DNA of 64,000 nt from an uncultured Clostridia bacterium (GCA_947625025.1 CANQMQ010000005.1:25791-89790); one strand, 5' to 3'. Counted from the stretch's first letter, positions 24,172-34,269 are shown. Notes: a model not told the origin generated them from the sequence alone. Translations and numbers: made by a program.

Positions 24172-25551
24172 TCACAGCTTCGTCAGCGTATAGCCCTCTT
24201 TGGTGTCCTTGACGGAATAGCCGAGGGATTTGAGCTGTTCGCGGAGCTCATCGGACTTCGCCCAATTTCTCTCCGCCCGTGCCGCTTTGCGCGCTTCGGC
24301 GATCGCTATAACTTCGGCGGGCACTTCCTCTTCGAAACGGGCGAGGTACGTTTCGGGGTCCGTTTGGAAGAGCCCCAAGAGGGAATAGGTCTCACGGATT
24401 TGATTGGTGATGCGCCGTGCCCGTGCATCCCCCTCCGCAAGGCACTTCGCCGCCTCTTTGAAGAGGCCGAAGAGGTCTGAGAGCGCGAGCGCCGTGTTGA
24501 AATCGTCGTCCATAGCACGGTCGAAGGCGGCGTCGATCTCCCCTTCCTTGCCCTTCTCCTCGGGGAAGGCCTGCTCGATTTGGGAAATCAAGGTATAGAA
24601 CCGCTTGAGGTGCCCTTCGGCATCCGAGAAGAGGTTGTCCGTGATGTTGAGGTCTCCGCGGTAGTTGGAGGAGAGCAGGGCGAACTTGAGCGCCTCATCC
24701 GAATACGTCTTGAGCAGGTCGTCCATCAAAAGTACGTTGCCGAGGCTTTTAGACATCTTCTGCCCGTTTACCTTGATGAGGCCGTTGTGCGTCCAATACT
24801 TTGCAAACGTCTTGCCCGTGAGCGATTCGGTCTGCGCGATCTCGTTTTCATGATGGGGGAAGATGAGGTCCCTGCCCCCGCCGTGGATATCGATCTGTTC
24901 CCCGAAGGCGGCCATGTTCATCGCGGAGCACTCGATGTGCCAACCGGGCCGCCCCTTGCCCCACGGGGAATCCCAAGAGATCTCCCCCTCCTTTGCCGCC
25001 TTCCACAGGGCGAAGTCGTAGGGGCTGCGCTTGGCTTCATCGTTCTCCACGCGGACGCCGTCGAGCATGTCCTCCTTGCTCCTGCCCGAGAGGTGCCCGT
25101 AGGCGGGGTAACTATCGACGTCGAAATACACGTCTCCGTTGCCCCCTTCGTAGGCATGCCCCCCCTCGATGAGCTTGGAGATGAAGGAGATAATGACGGG
25201 CATCTGCTCGGTCGCCTTGAGCCACAGGGTGGGGTCGTCGATCTTCGCCCTCCGCATGACGTCGTCAATTTTCTCGATCATCATGGCGGCGTACTTGTCG
25301 GCGGGGATGCCCGTCTCATGGGACTTTGCGATAATTTTATCGTCTACATCGGTATAGTTACGGGCGTAGGTGACTTCATACCCCTTCTTTTCGAGGTACT
25401 TCCGAAAGACATCGTATACGAGTGCCTGGAAGCCGTGCCCGATATGGGCCTCCCCCGAGACGGTGATGCCGCAGGCATACATCTTTACCTTGCCTGCCTC
25501 GATCGGCACGAATTCTTCCTTCCTGCCCGTCAATGAATTGTATATTTTCAT
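24172..25551 (-). CDS. cysS: Cysteinyl-tRNA synthetase
   Basis: A 459-residue class I synthetase. Motifs: CGITVSGEAHIGHG (zinc Cys and HIGH) near residue 27, GWHIECSAMN and HHENEIAQ (zinc site), KMSKSLGNVL near residue 265, and the DALR-type C-terminal domain (KCLAEGDARARRITNQIRE region). The CGITVSG version of the first motif differs from the usual CGPTVYN. AGGAG precedes the ATG. The next gene upstream on the same strand is cysE, as in many Firmicutes, but here a repeat array of about 100 bases lies between them. Confidence 0.95.
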   Translation of the reverse strand: MKIYNSLTGRKEEFVPIEAGKVKMYACGITVSGEAHIGHGFQALVYDVFRKYLEKKGYEVTYARNYTDVDDKIIAKSHETGIPADKYAAMMIEKIDDVMRRAKIDDPTLWLKATEQMPVIISFISKLIEGGHAYEGGNGDVYFDVDSYPAYGHLSGRSKEDMLDGVRVENDEAKRSPYDFALWKAAKEGEISWDSPWGKGRPGWHIECSAMNMAAFGEQIDIHGGGRDLIFPHHENEIAQTESLTGKTFAKYWTHNGLIKVNGQKMSKSLGNVLLMDDLLKTYSDEALKFALLSSNYRGDLNITDNLFSDAEGHLKRFYTLISQIEQAFPEEKGKEGEIDAAFDRAMDDDFNTALALSDLFGLFKEAAKCLAEGDARARRITNQIRETYSLLGLFQTDPETYLARFEEEVPAEVIAIAEARKAARAERNWAKSDELREQLKSLGYSVKDTKEGYTLTKL

Positions 25552-25639
25552 AATAACTCCTATTCGTATTCACAAAATTCTTTATAGAAGCTATCCTCTT
25601 CGAGGATGAAGGCTGTGGGCAAAGAATTTCCGTGAGGAC

Positions 25640-25736
25640 TTAATGACCCTCTCCCCTCGTCCCGAACATTTTCTCTCACCTCATCCCGAACATTCTCTCT
25701 CACCTCATCCCGAACCCCCTGAAAGGGGGTGAGAGG
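25640..25736. repeat. Dispersed repeat array R9 (three B modules) running into cysE
   Basis: Three tandem CTC(A/G)TCCCGAAC units at about 25656, 25681 and 25702; the last carries the full hairpin CCCCCTGAAAGGGGG and continues into the cysE reading frame, where it supplies the final codons and the stop. Confidence 0.85.
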
Positions 25737-26250
25737 ACGCTTTCCGCACGATTCGTGCGGGGATGCCGACGACGGTGGTGTGGGGCGGGACTTCCTTTAA
25801 GACAACCGCCCCCGCACCGATCTTGGCGCCTTCCCCCACCGTAAATCCTCCGAGCACCTTGGCTCCGCAGGAGATAATGGCCCCCCTCTTCACGGTCGGG
25901 TGCCGCTTGTTCTTCTCCTTGCCCGTGCCCCCGAGGGTCACTCCCTGGTAGAGCACGACGCCCTCTTCGACTTCTGCGGTCTCCCCGATCACGACGCCCC
26001 CGCCGTGGTCGATGAACACCCCCGCAGCAATTTGGGCGGCGGGATGGATCTCGATGCCCGTCAGCCGCCTCGTGCGCTCCGCAACCATCCGCGCGAGCAG
26101 TTTGAGGCCGTGATCGTAGAGAAAGTGGGCGCGGCGGTGCCGCCATAGGGCGCGGACGCCCGGATAGGTGAGCAATACTTCGAGGCTACTGCGGGCGGCG
26201 GGGTCGTGGGCGCGGGCGGCGGCGATGTCCTTTCTGAGAGAAACAAACAT
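25705..26250 (-). CDS. cysE: Serine O-acetyltransferase
   Basis: A 181-residue enzyme that makes O-acetylserine for cysteine synthesis. The left-handed beta-helix hexapeptide region is plain: GIEIHPAAQIAAGVFIDHGGGVVIGETAEV (key HP, DHG, GET), then VTLGGTG, KRHPTV and the IGAGAVVLKEVPP turn. It is of the short Gram-positive type, without the long N-terminal helical domain. The end SSHPLSGGSG-stop is translated from a B-type repeat, so the natural C-terminus after ARIVRKA has been replaced. Grouped with cysS. Confidence 0.93.
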   Translation of the reverse strand: MFVSLRKDIAAARAHDPAARSSLEVLLTYPGVRALWRHRRAHFLYDHGLKLLARMVAERTRRLTGIEIHPAAQIAAGVFIDHGGGVVIGETAEVEEGVVLYQGVTLGGTGKEKNKRHPTVKRGAIISCGAKVLGGFTVGEGAKIGAGAVVLKEVPPHTTVVGIPARIVRKASSHPLSGGSG

Positions 26251-26281
26251 ACCCCATCGTATGCGCCCCGTTCTTCCCCCG

Positions 26282-26905
26282 TCACAACTTGAGGGGCAGG
26301 TTGGTGATACGGTACTCCGCGAGGCACCGCGCTATCATCTCGGTGTTGGTGATGTGTTGGGTGATGAGAAAGCTCACCACGACGTCCCGCACCGAGGCAT
26401 CGTCCATCCCGAAGCCCGAAGCTTCCAAGAGTTCGTTGAGCCCATCGTGCCTGACGCCCGCGGCGAGCGCCACGGCGAGCACGGTATTCTTTTCGGGAAA
26501 CAGGCTCCCCGCTACGATCTTCTTCCAGAAACGGGGCTCCACCGTGAGCTTCTCCCCGATGCCCCCCACCGTCTCCCCACAGCTTTCAAGCACCTTGGGA
26601 AGGCGCTTTGCGAAGGTATCCTTTGAGAAATAACTGCGCACACGGGCACGGAATTTGGGGAAATAGAAGGAGAAGGTGAAGGTGGTATCCACGAGCCCCT
26701 CCTTGAAACGGGCAAGGAGCGTTTCGGGGTCCGATTGGTGGGAGAGCCGCATGCAGGAAGGATCCCGCCTTGCAACGTTGCCGTCCTTGGCAATGTACAA
26801 GAGCTCGGGCATCTCGTAGCCCTCGATGGCGCCGAGGCGCGCGTAATCCGAATAGCGGGAGCAGAACCAGGTATCCAGCCCCGAAAGATATGCGGGTGTT
26901 TCCAT
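26282..26905 (-). CDS. Conserved hypothetical protein, 207 residues
   Basis: I do not recognise a family. The protein starts METPAYLSGLDTWFCSRYSDYARLG; it has no signal peptide or membrane helix and is mixed alpha/beta. A C-terminal helix-rich part (NELLEASGFGMDDASVRDVVVSFLI) ends in RITNLPLKL. The segment HDGLNELLEASGF recalls XRE-type helices of proteins that sit behind kinase-like domains in Clostridia, but this is weak. A -10 TAAAAT lies seven bases before the ATG and no ribosome binding site is present, so it is probably leaderless. Its stop is 31 bases before cysE. Confidence 0.6.
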   Translation of the reverse strand: METPAYLSGLDTWFCSRYSDYARLGAIEGYEMPELLYIAKDGNVARRDPSCMRLSHQSDPETLLARFKEGLVDTTFTFSFYFPKFRARVRSYFSKDTFAKRLPKVLESCGETVGGIGEKLTVEPRFWKKIVAGSLFPEKNTVLAVALAAGVRHDGLNELLEASGFGMDDASVRDVVVSFLITQHITNTEMIARCLAEYRITNLPLKL

Positions 26906-26912
26906 AGTCGCT

Positions 26913-26941
26913 ATTTTACCATTCCGCTTGCAAAAAGGCAA
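26913..26941 (-). promoter_or_regulatory. Promoter predicted to give a leaderless mRNA
   Basis: Minus strand TTGCCT (26941-26936), 17-base spacer, TAAAAT (26918-26913); the ATG begins at 26905, where transcription should start. Confidence 0.6.
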
Positions 26942-27121
26942 CCGATTTCGGGGCGGCGCAAAAAAGTTTACCCGCCTTTCCCTATTATAAAAGAGTGAAG
27001 ATGGAAGCGTAGAAATGTACCAAATTTTGTGAATTTTTCACAATTAAAGTTTACTGAATGTATTTTTCACTTTTTATAACAAATTTAATGGCGAAAACGC
27101 AAAAAATTTATTGGAAATCTC

Positions 27122-27150
27122 TTGCTTTTTTTTCAAATGTATGTTAGAAT
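27122..27150 (+). promoter_or_regulatory. Promoter of the DeoR-family gene
   Basis: TTGCTT (27122-27127), 17-base spacer, TAGAAT (27145-27150) with an upstream TG at 27142-27143 (extended -10). Confidence 0.65.
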
Positions 27151-27187
27151 TGTGCAAAACTAAAACAAAAATTGTAAGGAGGATGAA

Positions 27188-27946
27188 ATGAAACGCGAAC
27201 GTATCGAAGAAATTGCGGAGCTCCTCGATAAGCGCGGTAAGCTCACGCTGGAACAGCTCGATGATTATTTCCCCCGCGTGTCCCAAATGACCTTGCGGCG
27301 GGATCTCCTCTTGCTGGAACAGGAAGGGCGCATCATTCGGGTGCGCGGCGGCGCGATGTCCGTGAAAGAAGTGCAGAAGGTCTCGGGGGAACCGTACACC
27401 AAGAAGACCGCCCTGCATACCGATGAGAAAATCAAAATTGCACAGAAGGCGGCCCGCCTCATCGACGAGAACACTTCCCTCTTCATCGACGGCGGCACCA
27501 CCGCCATGTATCTCGCAAAAGAGATCCCCGATATCAACGTCCACATCTTCACGAACGGGCTCGCCGTAGCCATCGAACTTGCCCAAAAGAAGAACGTCAA
27601 CCTCACCATCTTGGGCGGGCAAGTCATGAAAGACAATCTCTCCACGGCATCCCCCGTAGCACAGGTGTACTTCGAGAACACCAACTTCGAGCTCGCCATC
27701 ATTTCCGCCTCGGCATTCACCCCCCAGAACGGCTTCTCATGCGGTTCCCAAGTGGAGGCAGACCTCTTAAAGACGACCCGCCGCAAGGCAAAGGCCCTCT
27801 ACATGATGCTCGATAGCTCCAAGATCGGCAAGATCATGCCCTATACATTTGCACGGCTTGAGGATATCGACGTCCTCATCACCGACGACAACTTCCCCGC
27901 CGACCTCAAGGATATGTTTACGCAGAAGAACATCGTCGTCATGTGA
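27188..27946 (+). CDS. DeoR-family transcriptional regulator
   Basis: A 252-residue sugar-responsive repressor type. N-terminal winged helix: MKRERIEEIAELLDKRG, then VSQMTLRRDLLLLEQEGRIIRVRGGAM. C-terminal DeoR sensor domain with DEKIKIAQKAARLIDENTSLFIDGGTTAMYLA (key DGGTT) and TNGLAVA, LGGQV. Members bind sugar phosphates through the DGGTT loop. AAGGAGG lies seven bases before the ATG. It stands alone between its promoter and terminator, with no sugar gene beside it, so its target is elsewhere; the carbohydrate locus at 53-61 kb is one candidate, without direct evidence. Confidence 0.9.
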   Translation: MKRERIEEIAELLDKRGKLTLEQLDDYFPRVSQMTLRRDLLLLEQEGRIIRVRGGAMSVKEVQKVSGEPYTKKTALHTDEKIKIAQKAARLIDENTSLFIDGGTTAMYLAKEIPDINVHIFTNGLAVAIELAQKKNVNLTILGGQVMKDNLSTASPVAQVYFENTNFELAIISASAFTPQNGFSCGSQVEADLLKTTRRKAKALYMMLDSSKIGKIMPYTFARLEDIDVLITDDNFPADLKDMFTQKNIVVM

Positions 27947-27984
27947 ACATGCTGCGGAAAAAAATCGCAATTGCAAAAAGAGTA

Positions 27985-28010
27985 CCTGCCCTCACGGGCA
28001 GGCTTTTTTT
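27985..28010 (+). terminator. Terminator of the DeoR-family gene
   Basis: CCTGCCC TCAC GGGCAGG followed by CTTTTTTT. Confidence 0.9.
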
Positions 28011-28052
28011 ATGGTTGTGTTGAATTATATTTTGGTGGGTGAAACTCCCTTC

Positions 28053-28676
28053 TTATGCCGCTTCGTCTTTCCAGCCCGGGGGGTAGCGGTCGCAAGCCGA
28101 TATGTGGACCTCGCCGCCCGCCTCGTAGACGTAGAACACCACCTTCTCGGCGAAATAACGGATTACAAAGGGAAAGTCCGGCGGCGCTTCGAATTCCCCC
28201 GCCAACGCTAAGCGCTCCATTTCGGAGTCGATATCGTAAATATGAAAAGCAAATCTATCATCCGGAAAGCATTCCACGGTGATCGCTTCTTCTCCCGCCA
28301 CTTCATTCATGCGGACAACCATCTCCGAAAACGTCATGGAAAACGGCCACTCGGCCTGATAGGGCGCCTCCTCTGCGCTTGTCGGAACGATCACAAATAC
28401 TTCCTCGTCTGCCCGCATGCCGAGCACGTACCAAATGCCATGCGAAAATTTGACATTTTCATTCAACAAAAAAGAATCCGTCGTGCCGTACGCTGCAAAG
28501 AAAATTTTTTGAATGCCGAAGTCCTCTTGGGCTATCGCGGCGGCCTGCGGCGCCCGCAGATCGTCCCGGCTCCAAACCACCAGGCCGTAAATAATGACGA
28601 GCAGGGCAAGGACATCGAGAACGAGAAGGAATGCCGCAACGGCGATGGCAATGGCATACTTCCTGCTTCTTTTCAT
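28053..28676 (-). CDS. Membrane-anchored hypothetical protein
   Basis: A 207-residue protein with one N-terminal membrane helix (IAIAVAAFLLVLDVLALLVI, about residues 9-35) after a basic start MKRSRKY, and an extracellular soluble domain of about 165 residues. The domain has aromatic strand patterns (FSHGIWYVLGM, FVIRYFAEKVVFYVYEAG) and no recognisable motif. GGGAGG lies just before the ATG. Single gene; function unknown. Confidence 0.6.
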   Translation of the reverse strand: MKRSRKYAIAIAVAAFLLVLDVLALLVIIYGLVVWSRDDLRAPQAAAIAQEDFGIQKIFFAAYGTTDSFLLNENVKFSHGIWYVLGMRADEEVFVIVPTSAEEAPYQAEWPFSMTFSEMVVRMNEVAGEEAITVECFPDDRFAFHIYDIDSEMERLALAGEFEAPPDFPFVIRYFAEKVVFYVYEAGGEVHISACDRYPPGWKDEAA

Positions 28677-28814
28677 ATCCCTCCCCCTTATTTGAACACA
28701 TCGATAGCCGCACTATCGTAGTTTCATTTTATCGCAAATTTTTGTTTTGTCAATTGTTTCACAAAAATTTTCTTTGGCTTATTGAAAGAAAAACGCCGAA
28801 GCGTCTCGGGCTAC

Positions 28815-28915
28815 CATTATGTCATGTCGAGCGGAGTCGAGACATCTCGGGTTTCTTGTCATGAGATTTCTCCACTTCATTCGCTACGCTCATTTCGGTC
28901 GAAATGACACTTTCC
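28815..28915. repeat. Dispersed repeat array R10 (two C modules, facing)
   Basis: TGTCATGTCGAGCGGAGTCG at 28819 and GAGATTTCTCCACTTCATTC with CGAAATGACAC ending at 28912; two C units in tandem with variant centres. No gene. Confidence 0.8.
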
Positions 28916-28926
28916 CCTCTCAAAAC

Positions 28927-28955
28927 AAAAAGGCTTCCACGGGGGAAGCCTTTTG
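28927..28955 (-). terminator. Terminator after lgt
   Basis: AAAAGGCTTCCCCC GTGG AAGCCTTTTTG on the minus strand. The 40-base neighbourhood is nearly identical to the terminator at 30949-30977. Confidence 0.8.
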
Positions 28956-28980
28956 CATGCTTATTCCTTCTTATCCTTAC

Positions 28981-29745
28981 TCATTCCTTTCGTTTCGCCG
29001 TCCTTCGGATCGTTTTGGTAACGAGAACTGCGGTGCCGATCAGAATGAGCAGAAGGGAGAGCGCCTGTGCGGGAGAAAAGGGCAGAAGGGGAACGGTCCC
29101 CCTATCGTCTGCGCGAAGGAATTCAATGAAAAAGCGGCCCATGCCGTAGAGCACGAGGTAGCGCGCAAATGCTCCCTCCCGCGGCATGGTGACAAGGACG
29201 ACAAAGAGAATGAGGAGGAAGGCCGCCTCATAGAGCTGGGTTGGGTGGAGGGGCGTTGTGCCGTACGCCTCATAGGGAAGCGAGCCCTTTGGGAACACGA
29301 CGCCGATGGACAGATCGGTGGGGCTACCGTAACAACAGCCGCCCAAGAAACAACCGACCCGCCCGATGGCATGCCCCGCGGGAATGGCGGGAGCAAGCGT
29401 ATCGAACCATTGGGATACGGCGCCGATGCGACGCCTTCCGATAAAGAGCAGTACGCTCCACAGCAGGCATCCGAACACGAGCCCGCCGTAGAAGGTGGTA
29501 CCCCGTATCGCAAACTCCCCCGTCTCCCACCATTTGAATAGCGAATCCGCAAAGATGGCGGCAGGTAACCCCGCCGCCATTGCAACGATCAGCGACTGCA
29601 GGGCGTATAGCCCCGCCTCGCTTTCACCCGCACGGCCCCGGAAGGTCCTCTCCGCAAAGATCGCAATCACACATCCCGCCCCGAGCACCATGCAAATGCT
29701 GTACGGGTAGACGGTGAACCCGCAGACCGTAAATGACGGGCACAT
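28981..29745 (-). CDS. lgt: Prolipoprotein diacylglyceryl transferase
   Basis: A 254-residue, seven-helix membrane enzyme that transfers diacylglycerol to the lipobox cysteine of prolipoproteins. The signature HAIGRVGCFLGGCCYG (near residue 135) is intact, with the following HPTQLYEA and GRFFIEFLR motifs. It matches the several lipobox proteins in this window. It follows the 130-residue membrane protein gene by three bases, in a unit led by the promoter at 30382. Confidence 0.95.
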   Translation of the reverse strand: MCPSFTVCGFTVYPYSICMVLGAGCVIAIFAERTFRGRAGESEAGLYALQSLIVAMAAGLPAAIFADSLFKWWETGEFAIRGTTFYGGLVFGCLLWSVLLFIGRRRIGAVSQWFDTLAPAIPAGHAIGRVGCFLGGCCYGSPTDLSIGVVFPKGSLPYEAYGTTPLHPTQLYEAAFLLILFVVLVTMPREGAFARYLVLYGMGRFFIEFLRADDRGTVPLLPFSPAQALSLLLILIGTAVLVTKTIRRTAKRKE

Positions 29746-29748
29746 GCC

Positions 29749-30141
29749 TTAGTTCTTCTTTCTTGCCGCGAGAATGACCGCTACAAGGAAGAGCACGATC
29801 GCCATGAGGGTAGACATCGAGAGCAAAAACGAAAACCCGCTTACCGATACGCACTCGGCAATGAGGTTGCCGACCTGCGTCAGAAGCCCGAGCACGCAGA
29901 GCAAGACTGCCTTCGATTTGCCCGAATACGCCCAAATGCCGCCAAGTAGCCCGATCACGCCGCCGCCGATGCCGAGGACGAGGAATACGATAAGGTAGAT
30001 GGTTGCATCCGTCGTGTCTGCCCCCGCCGCACTGCCCACCGAGCCGATGGCGTCCGCGCAGGTTGACCAGAGGATGCCGCCGAGAATGGCTAAGACGGCA
30101 CCGATGATGGAGACAACGAGCGCACCTGTGTTCTTTTTCAT
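29749..30141 (-). CDS. Four-helix membrane protein, DUF4064-like
   Basis: A 130-residue protein with four hydrophobic helices (VVSIIGAVLAILGGILW; IYLIVFLVLGIGGGVIGLLGG; AVLLCVLGLLTQVGNLI; MAIVLFLVAVILAA). The G-rich first and second helices and the spacing resemble DUF4064-type proteins found in many Firmicutes; function unknown. Start ATG at 30141 with GGAGG six bases upstream. Confidence 0.65.
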   Translation of the reverse strand: MKKNTGALVVSIIGAVLAILGGILWSTCADAIGSVGSAAGADTTDATIYLIVFLVLGIGGGVIGLLGGIWAYSGKSKAVLLCVLGLLTQVGNLIAECVSVSGFSFLLSMSTLMAIVLFLVAVILAARKKN

Positions 30142-30188
30142 ACAAGACCTCCGTAAAAATTTTCCGCGCAAGCTCCTTCGGGTTCGCT

Positions 30189-30302
30189 TTACTTTTTCCC
30201 AAACCGCGACCGCACGAAAAGCGCAATCAGCTCCAAAGGAAGGATGATAAGCGCTACAACCGACAGCCCCACATAGACAGCCGCCGCATGAAACCATCTC
30301 AT
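30189..30302 (-). CDS. 37-residue single-helix membrane peptide
   Basis: Reads MRWFHAAAVYVGLSVVALI, then ILPLELIALFVRSRFGKK: one membrane helix followed by a basic tail. It is the first frame after a perfect promoter (TTGACA-17-TATAAT) that carries a palindromic operator, and it stands directly upstream of the DUF4064-like gene and lgt. A GGAAAG lies 12 bases before the ATG, which is distant. The small size, hydrophobicity and tight control by a divergent XRE gene would fit a membrane-acting stress peptide; no homologue is recalled. Confidence 0.5.
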   Translation of the reverse strand: MRWFHAAAVYVGLSVVALIILPLELIALFVRSRFGKK

Positions 30303-30353
30303 AAGCTTTTTCAACTTTCCGCTCTTCCGACAAAAGTTTGCACGTTTGTCTGA

Positions 30354-30382
30354 ATTATAACTCATTTGAGTTCATTTGTCAA
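30354..30382 (-). promoter_or_regulatory. Promoter with operator AACTCA-TT-TGAGTT, divergent from the XRE gene
   Basis: Minus strand TTGACA (30382-30377), 17-base spacer, TATAAT (30359-30354). The dyad AACTCATTTGAGTT (30359-30372) fills the spacer. Further AACTC half sites lie at 30402-30407 and 30424-30429 towards the XRE gene, so the XRE protein probably represses both directions. Confidence 0.7.
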
Positions 30383-30446
30383 CGGTTTTGGGTTATTAAA
30401 TTAACTCTTTTTTGCGATAAAATAACTCAAAAGAGGAAAAAGTATC

Positions 30447-30752
30447 ATGACAGTCTTAGAACACATCGATGAATTACGCAAACAGCGCGGTTGGTCCGTC
30501 AACAATTTGGCGATGGAAGCGATGCTGACGCAGTCCACTTTGAACAATCTCTATGTGCGCGGCGCAGAGCCCAAGCTCTCCACCCTCCGCGCCATTTGCG
30601 GCGCATTCGGCATCCCGCTCTCCGAATTTTTCAGGGACATCGAAGAGGCGCATCCCGCGCCGCATGCCCCCGAAGAGGTACACCGTGCGGTGGATGCGCT
30701 CTCTCCCGAACAACAGCGGGCCCTCCTCATCCTTCTCCGCGGCCGAGAATGA
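30447..30752 (+). CDS. XRE-family HTH regulator
   Basis: A 101-residue repressor-type protein. The HTH is LRKQRGWSVNNLAMEAMLTQSTLNNLYVRG (recognition helix around TQSTLNNLY), followed by LSTLRAICGAFGIPLSEFF typical of small XRE regulators, and a C-terminal helix VDALSPEQQRALLILLRGRE that may dimerise. Divergent from the 37-residue peptide-DUF4064-lgt unit, with shared operator dyads between them. The stop codon is the TGA of GAATGAGG at the edge of a dispersed repeat. Confidence 0.85.
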   Translation: MTVLEHIDELRKQRGWSVNNLAMEAMLTQSTLNNLYVRGAEPKLSTLRAICGAFGIPLSEFFRDIEEAHPAPHAPEEVHRAVDALSPEQQRALLILLRGRE

Positions 30753-30945
30753 GGGGGGGATGAGGCTTCCCGTGACGGAAGCAGGTCGAGATTTCTCGGC
30801 AAGCTCGAAATGACACTCTCTCCTCATCCCGAACCCCCCGCAGGGGGTGAGTGGACCGTTCTCTCGCCCTCGCTTCGCTCGGGCTCGGAATGAGGGGTGG
30901 GGACGGTGCTTCGCCGCAGGGCGGTGAGGGGGTGCTTCTCATCAA
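30743..30945. repeat. Dispersed repeat array R11 (A end, C, B, A', E fragment)
   Basis: Begins with GGCCGAGAATGAGG, which ends the XRE gene, then C (GAGATTTCTCGGCAAGCTCG at 30789), B (CCCCCCGCAGGGGG at 30834), A' (GCCCTCGCTTCGCTCGGGC at 30866) and CGCAGGGCGGTGAGGGGGTG as in module E. No gene. Confidence 0.85.
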
Positions 30946-30948
30946 AAC

Positions 30949-30977
30949 AAAAAGGCTTCCGCGGGGGAAGCCTTTTG
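30949..30977 (-). terminator. Terminator after the CmpB-like gene
   Basis: AAAAGGCTTCCCCCGCGGAAGCC with a T run on the minus strand, beyond the 10-base tandem repeats. It shares about 40 bases with the lgt terminator. Confidence 0.75.
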
Positions 30978-30982
30978 CATGC

Positions 30983-31058
30983 CTATTCATACTTATTCAT
31001 ACTTATTCATACTTATTCATACTTATTCATACTTATTCATACTTATTCATACTTATTT
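30983..31058. repeat. Tandem repeat of ACTTATTCAT, about seven to eight copies
   Basis: Six exact copies (30991-31050) with partial copies at both ends. The right end overlaps the stop codon of the CmpB-like gene: the last residues KYE and the TAA come from the repeat. Ten-base period, so a slipped copy shifts any frame read through it. Confidence 0.9.
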
Positions 31059-31912
31059 TCTTTGATGTCTGATTTGGATTCGGGGGTGTCCACGGTTACG
31101 GCAACGTCGTCAGCGGCAGCATCAACAGTAGCACCACTGTTCATATCCGTATCGGCATCGGGGCCGCTCTTGGGGCCGTCCGCGTGCTTCTTTCTGACGA
31201 CGGCGGTGGAGAATTTCTCCTTGATCTCCTCGAGTTTTCCGCGGTTCTCGTGCAGGGAGGTAAACGGGAAGAGGAAGCTGATCTTCTCCTTCGCCTCCTC
31301 CTTCTTTTCGCGCAGGGTCTCCTTGAGTTTTTCGTAGTGAATGACGATCTCGTGGTCCTTTGCAAATTTGCGGATGCGAACGGAAATGTGCAGGGCATGT
31401 CCGAGGTCTACGAGGAAAATTCCGCACAGGATGCCGACGACGAAGGCGAATTCGATGTGGTGGACGAACCACTGCACGGCGGCAATGACGGGCTCAGTTG
31501 CGGCAAAGTAGAACGCCGCCCCGATCACGAGCCAAAAGAAGGAGAAGAGGGGGCATATGATGCCCTGGATGTTGCCCGGGCGGTTGGAGTAATCCCACAG
31601 CTTAATGCCCATGCCCTTGATGAAGATGAGCCCCGCGATGTATTCGATGAGCGTCATGACCACCCCCATGATGAGGATGATGAGGACGGCATCGAGCCAT
31701 GCCATGCCCGTATCGATGGGCAGAAGGGAGATCCCGAAAAGACCTACGACGCCGAAGCCGTAGAGCGGGAGATAGGGGCCCGTGAGGAAGCCGGGGTTGA
31801 TCCACTTTTTCGCAGAGAAGAAGCGGCGGAAGAACACTTCAAGCACCCAGCCGAGCATGCTTCCGAGGAAGAAGAGGAAGAAACAGACAAGTAACGCATC
31901 GACAAAATCCAT
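31043..31912 (-). CDS. Putative ABC-transporter type IV membrane protein (CmpB family)
   Basis: A 289-residue protein. Residues 1-175 hold five to six membrane helices with the family features LGWVLEVFFRRFFSAKKWINPGFLTGPYLPLYGFG (key GWVLE, NPGFL.GP..P.YG) and WDYSNRPGNIQG, known from the ABC_trans_CmpB family of Firmicutes, whose role is unclear. Residues 190-250 are a charged helical region (EKLKETLREKKEEAKEK), and the tail is acidic and low in complexity, ending in residues encoded by the 10-base tandem repeat. Precedes hppA's downstream end; no ATPase partner is nearby. Confidence 0.8.
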   Translation of the reverse strand: MDFVDALLVCFFLFFLGSMLGWVLEVFFRRFFSAKKWINPGFLTGPYLPLYGFGVVGLFGISLLPIDTGMAWLDAVLIILIMGVVMTLIEYIAGLIFIKGMGIKLWDYSNRPGNIQGIICPLFSFFWLVIGAAFYFAATEPVIAAVQWFVHHIEFAFVVGILCGIFLVDLGHALHISVRIRKFAKDHEIVIHYEKLKETLREKKEEAKEKISFLFPFTSLHENRGKLEEIKEKFSTAVVRKKHADGPKSGPDADTDMNSGATVDAAADDVAVTVDTPESKSDIKENKYE

Positions 31913-31957
31913 GGGTCCTGCCTCCGAAGCGGCGCTGCGCCGCCGTTTTTCTGATGT

Positions 31958-34189
<2,232 letters not shown>

Positions 34190-34240
34190 AGCATCTCCTT
34201 TCGGGAACTGCGGGATAGCCCGCGCCCCGAATCAGGACAT

Positions 34241-34269
34241 ATTATATCACGGTGACAAGAATTTGTCCA
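34241..34269 (-). promoter_or_regulatory. hppA promoter
   Basis: Minus strand TGGACA (34269-34264), 17-base spacer, TATAAT (34246-34241). Confidence 0.7.

Noticed and set aside
30983..31058. CRISPR array.
   Set aside because: The ten-base units are directly adjacent without spacers; no cas genes are present in the window.
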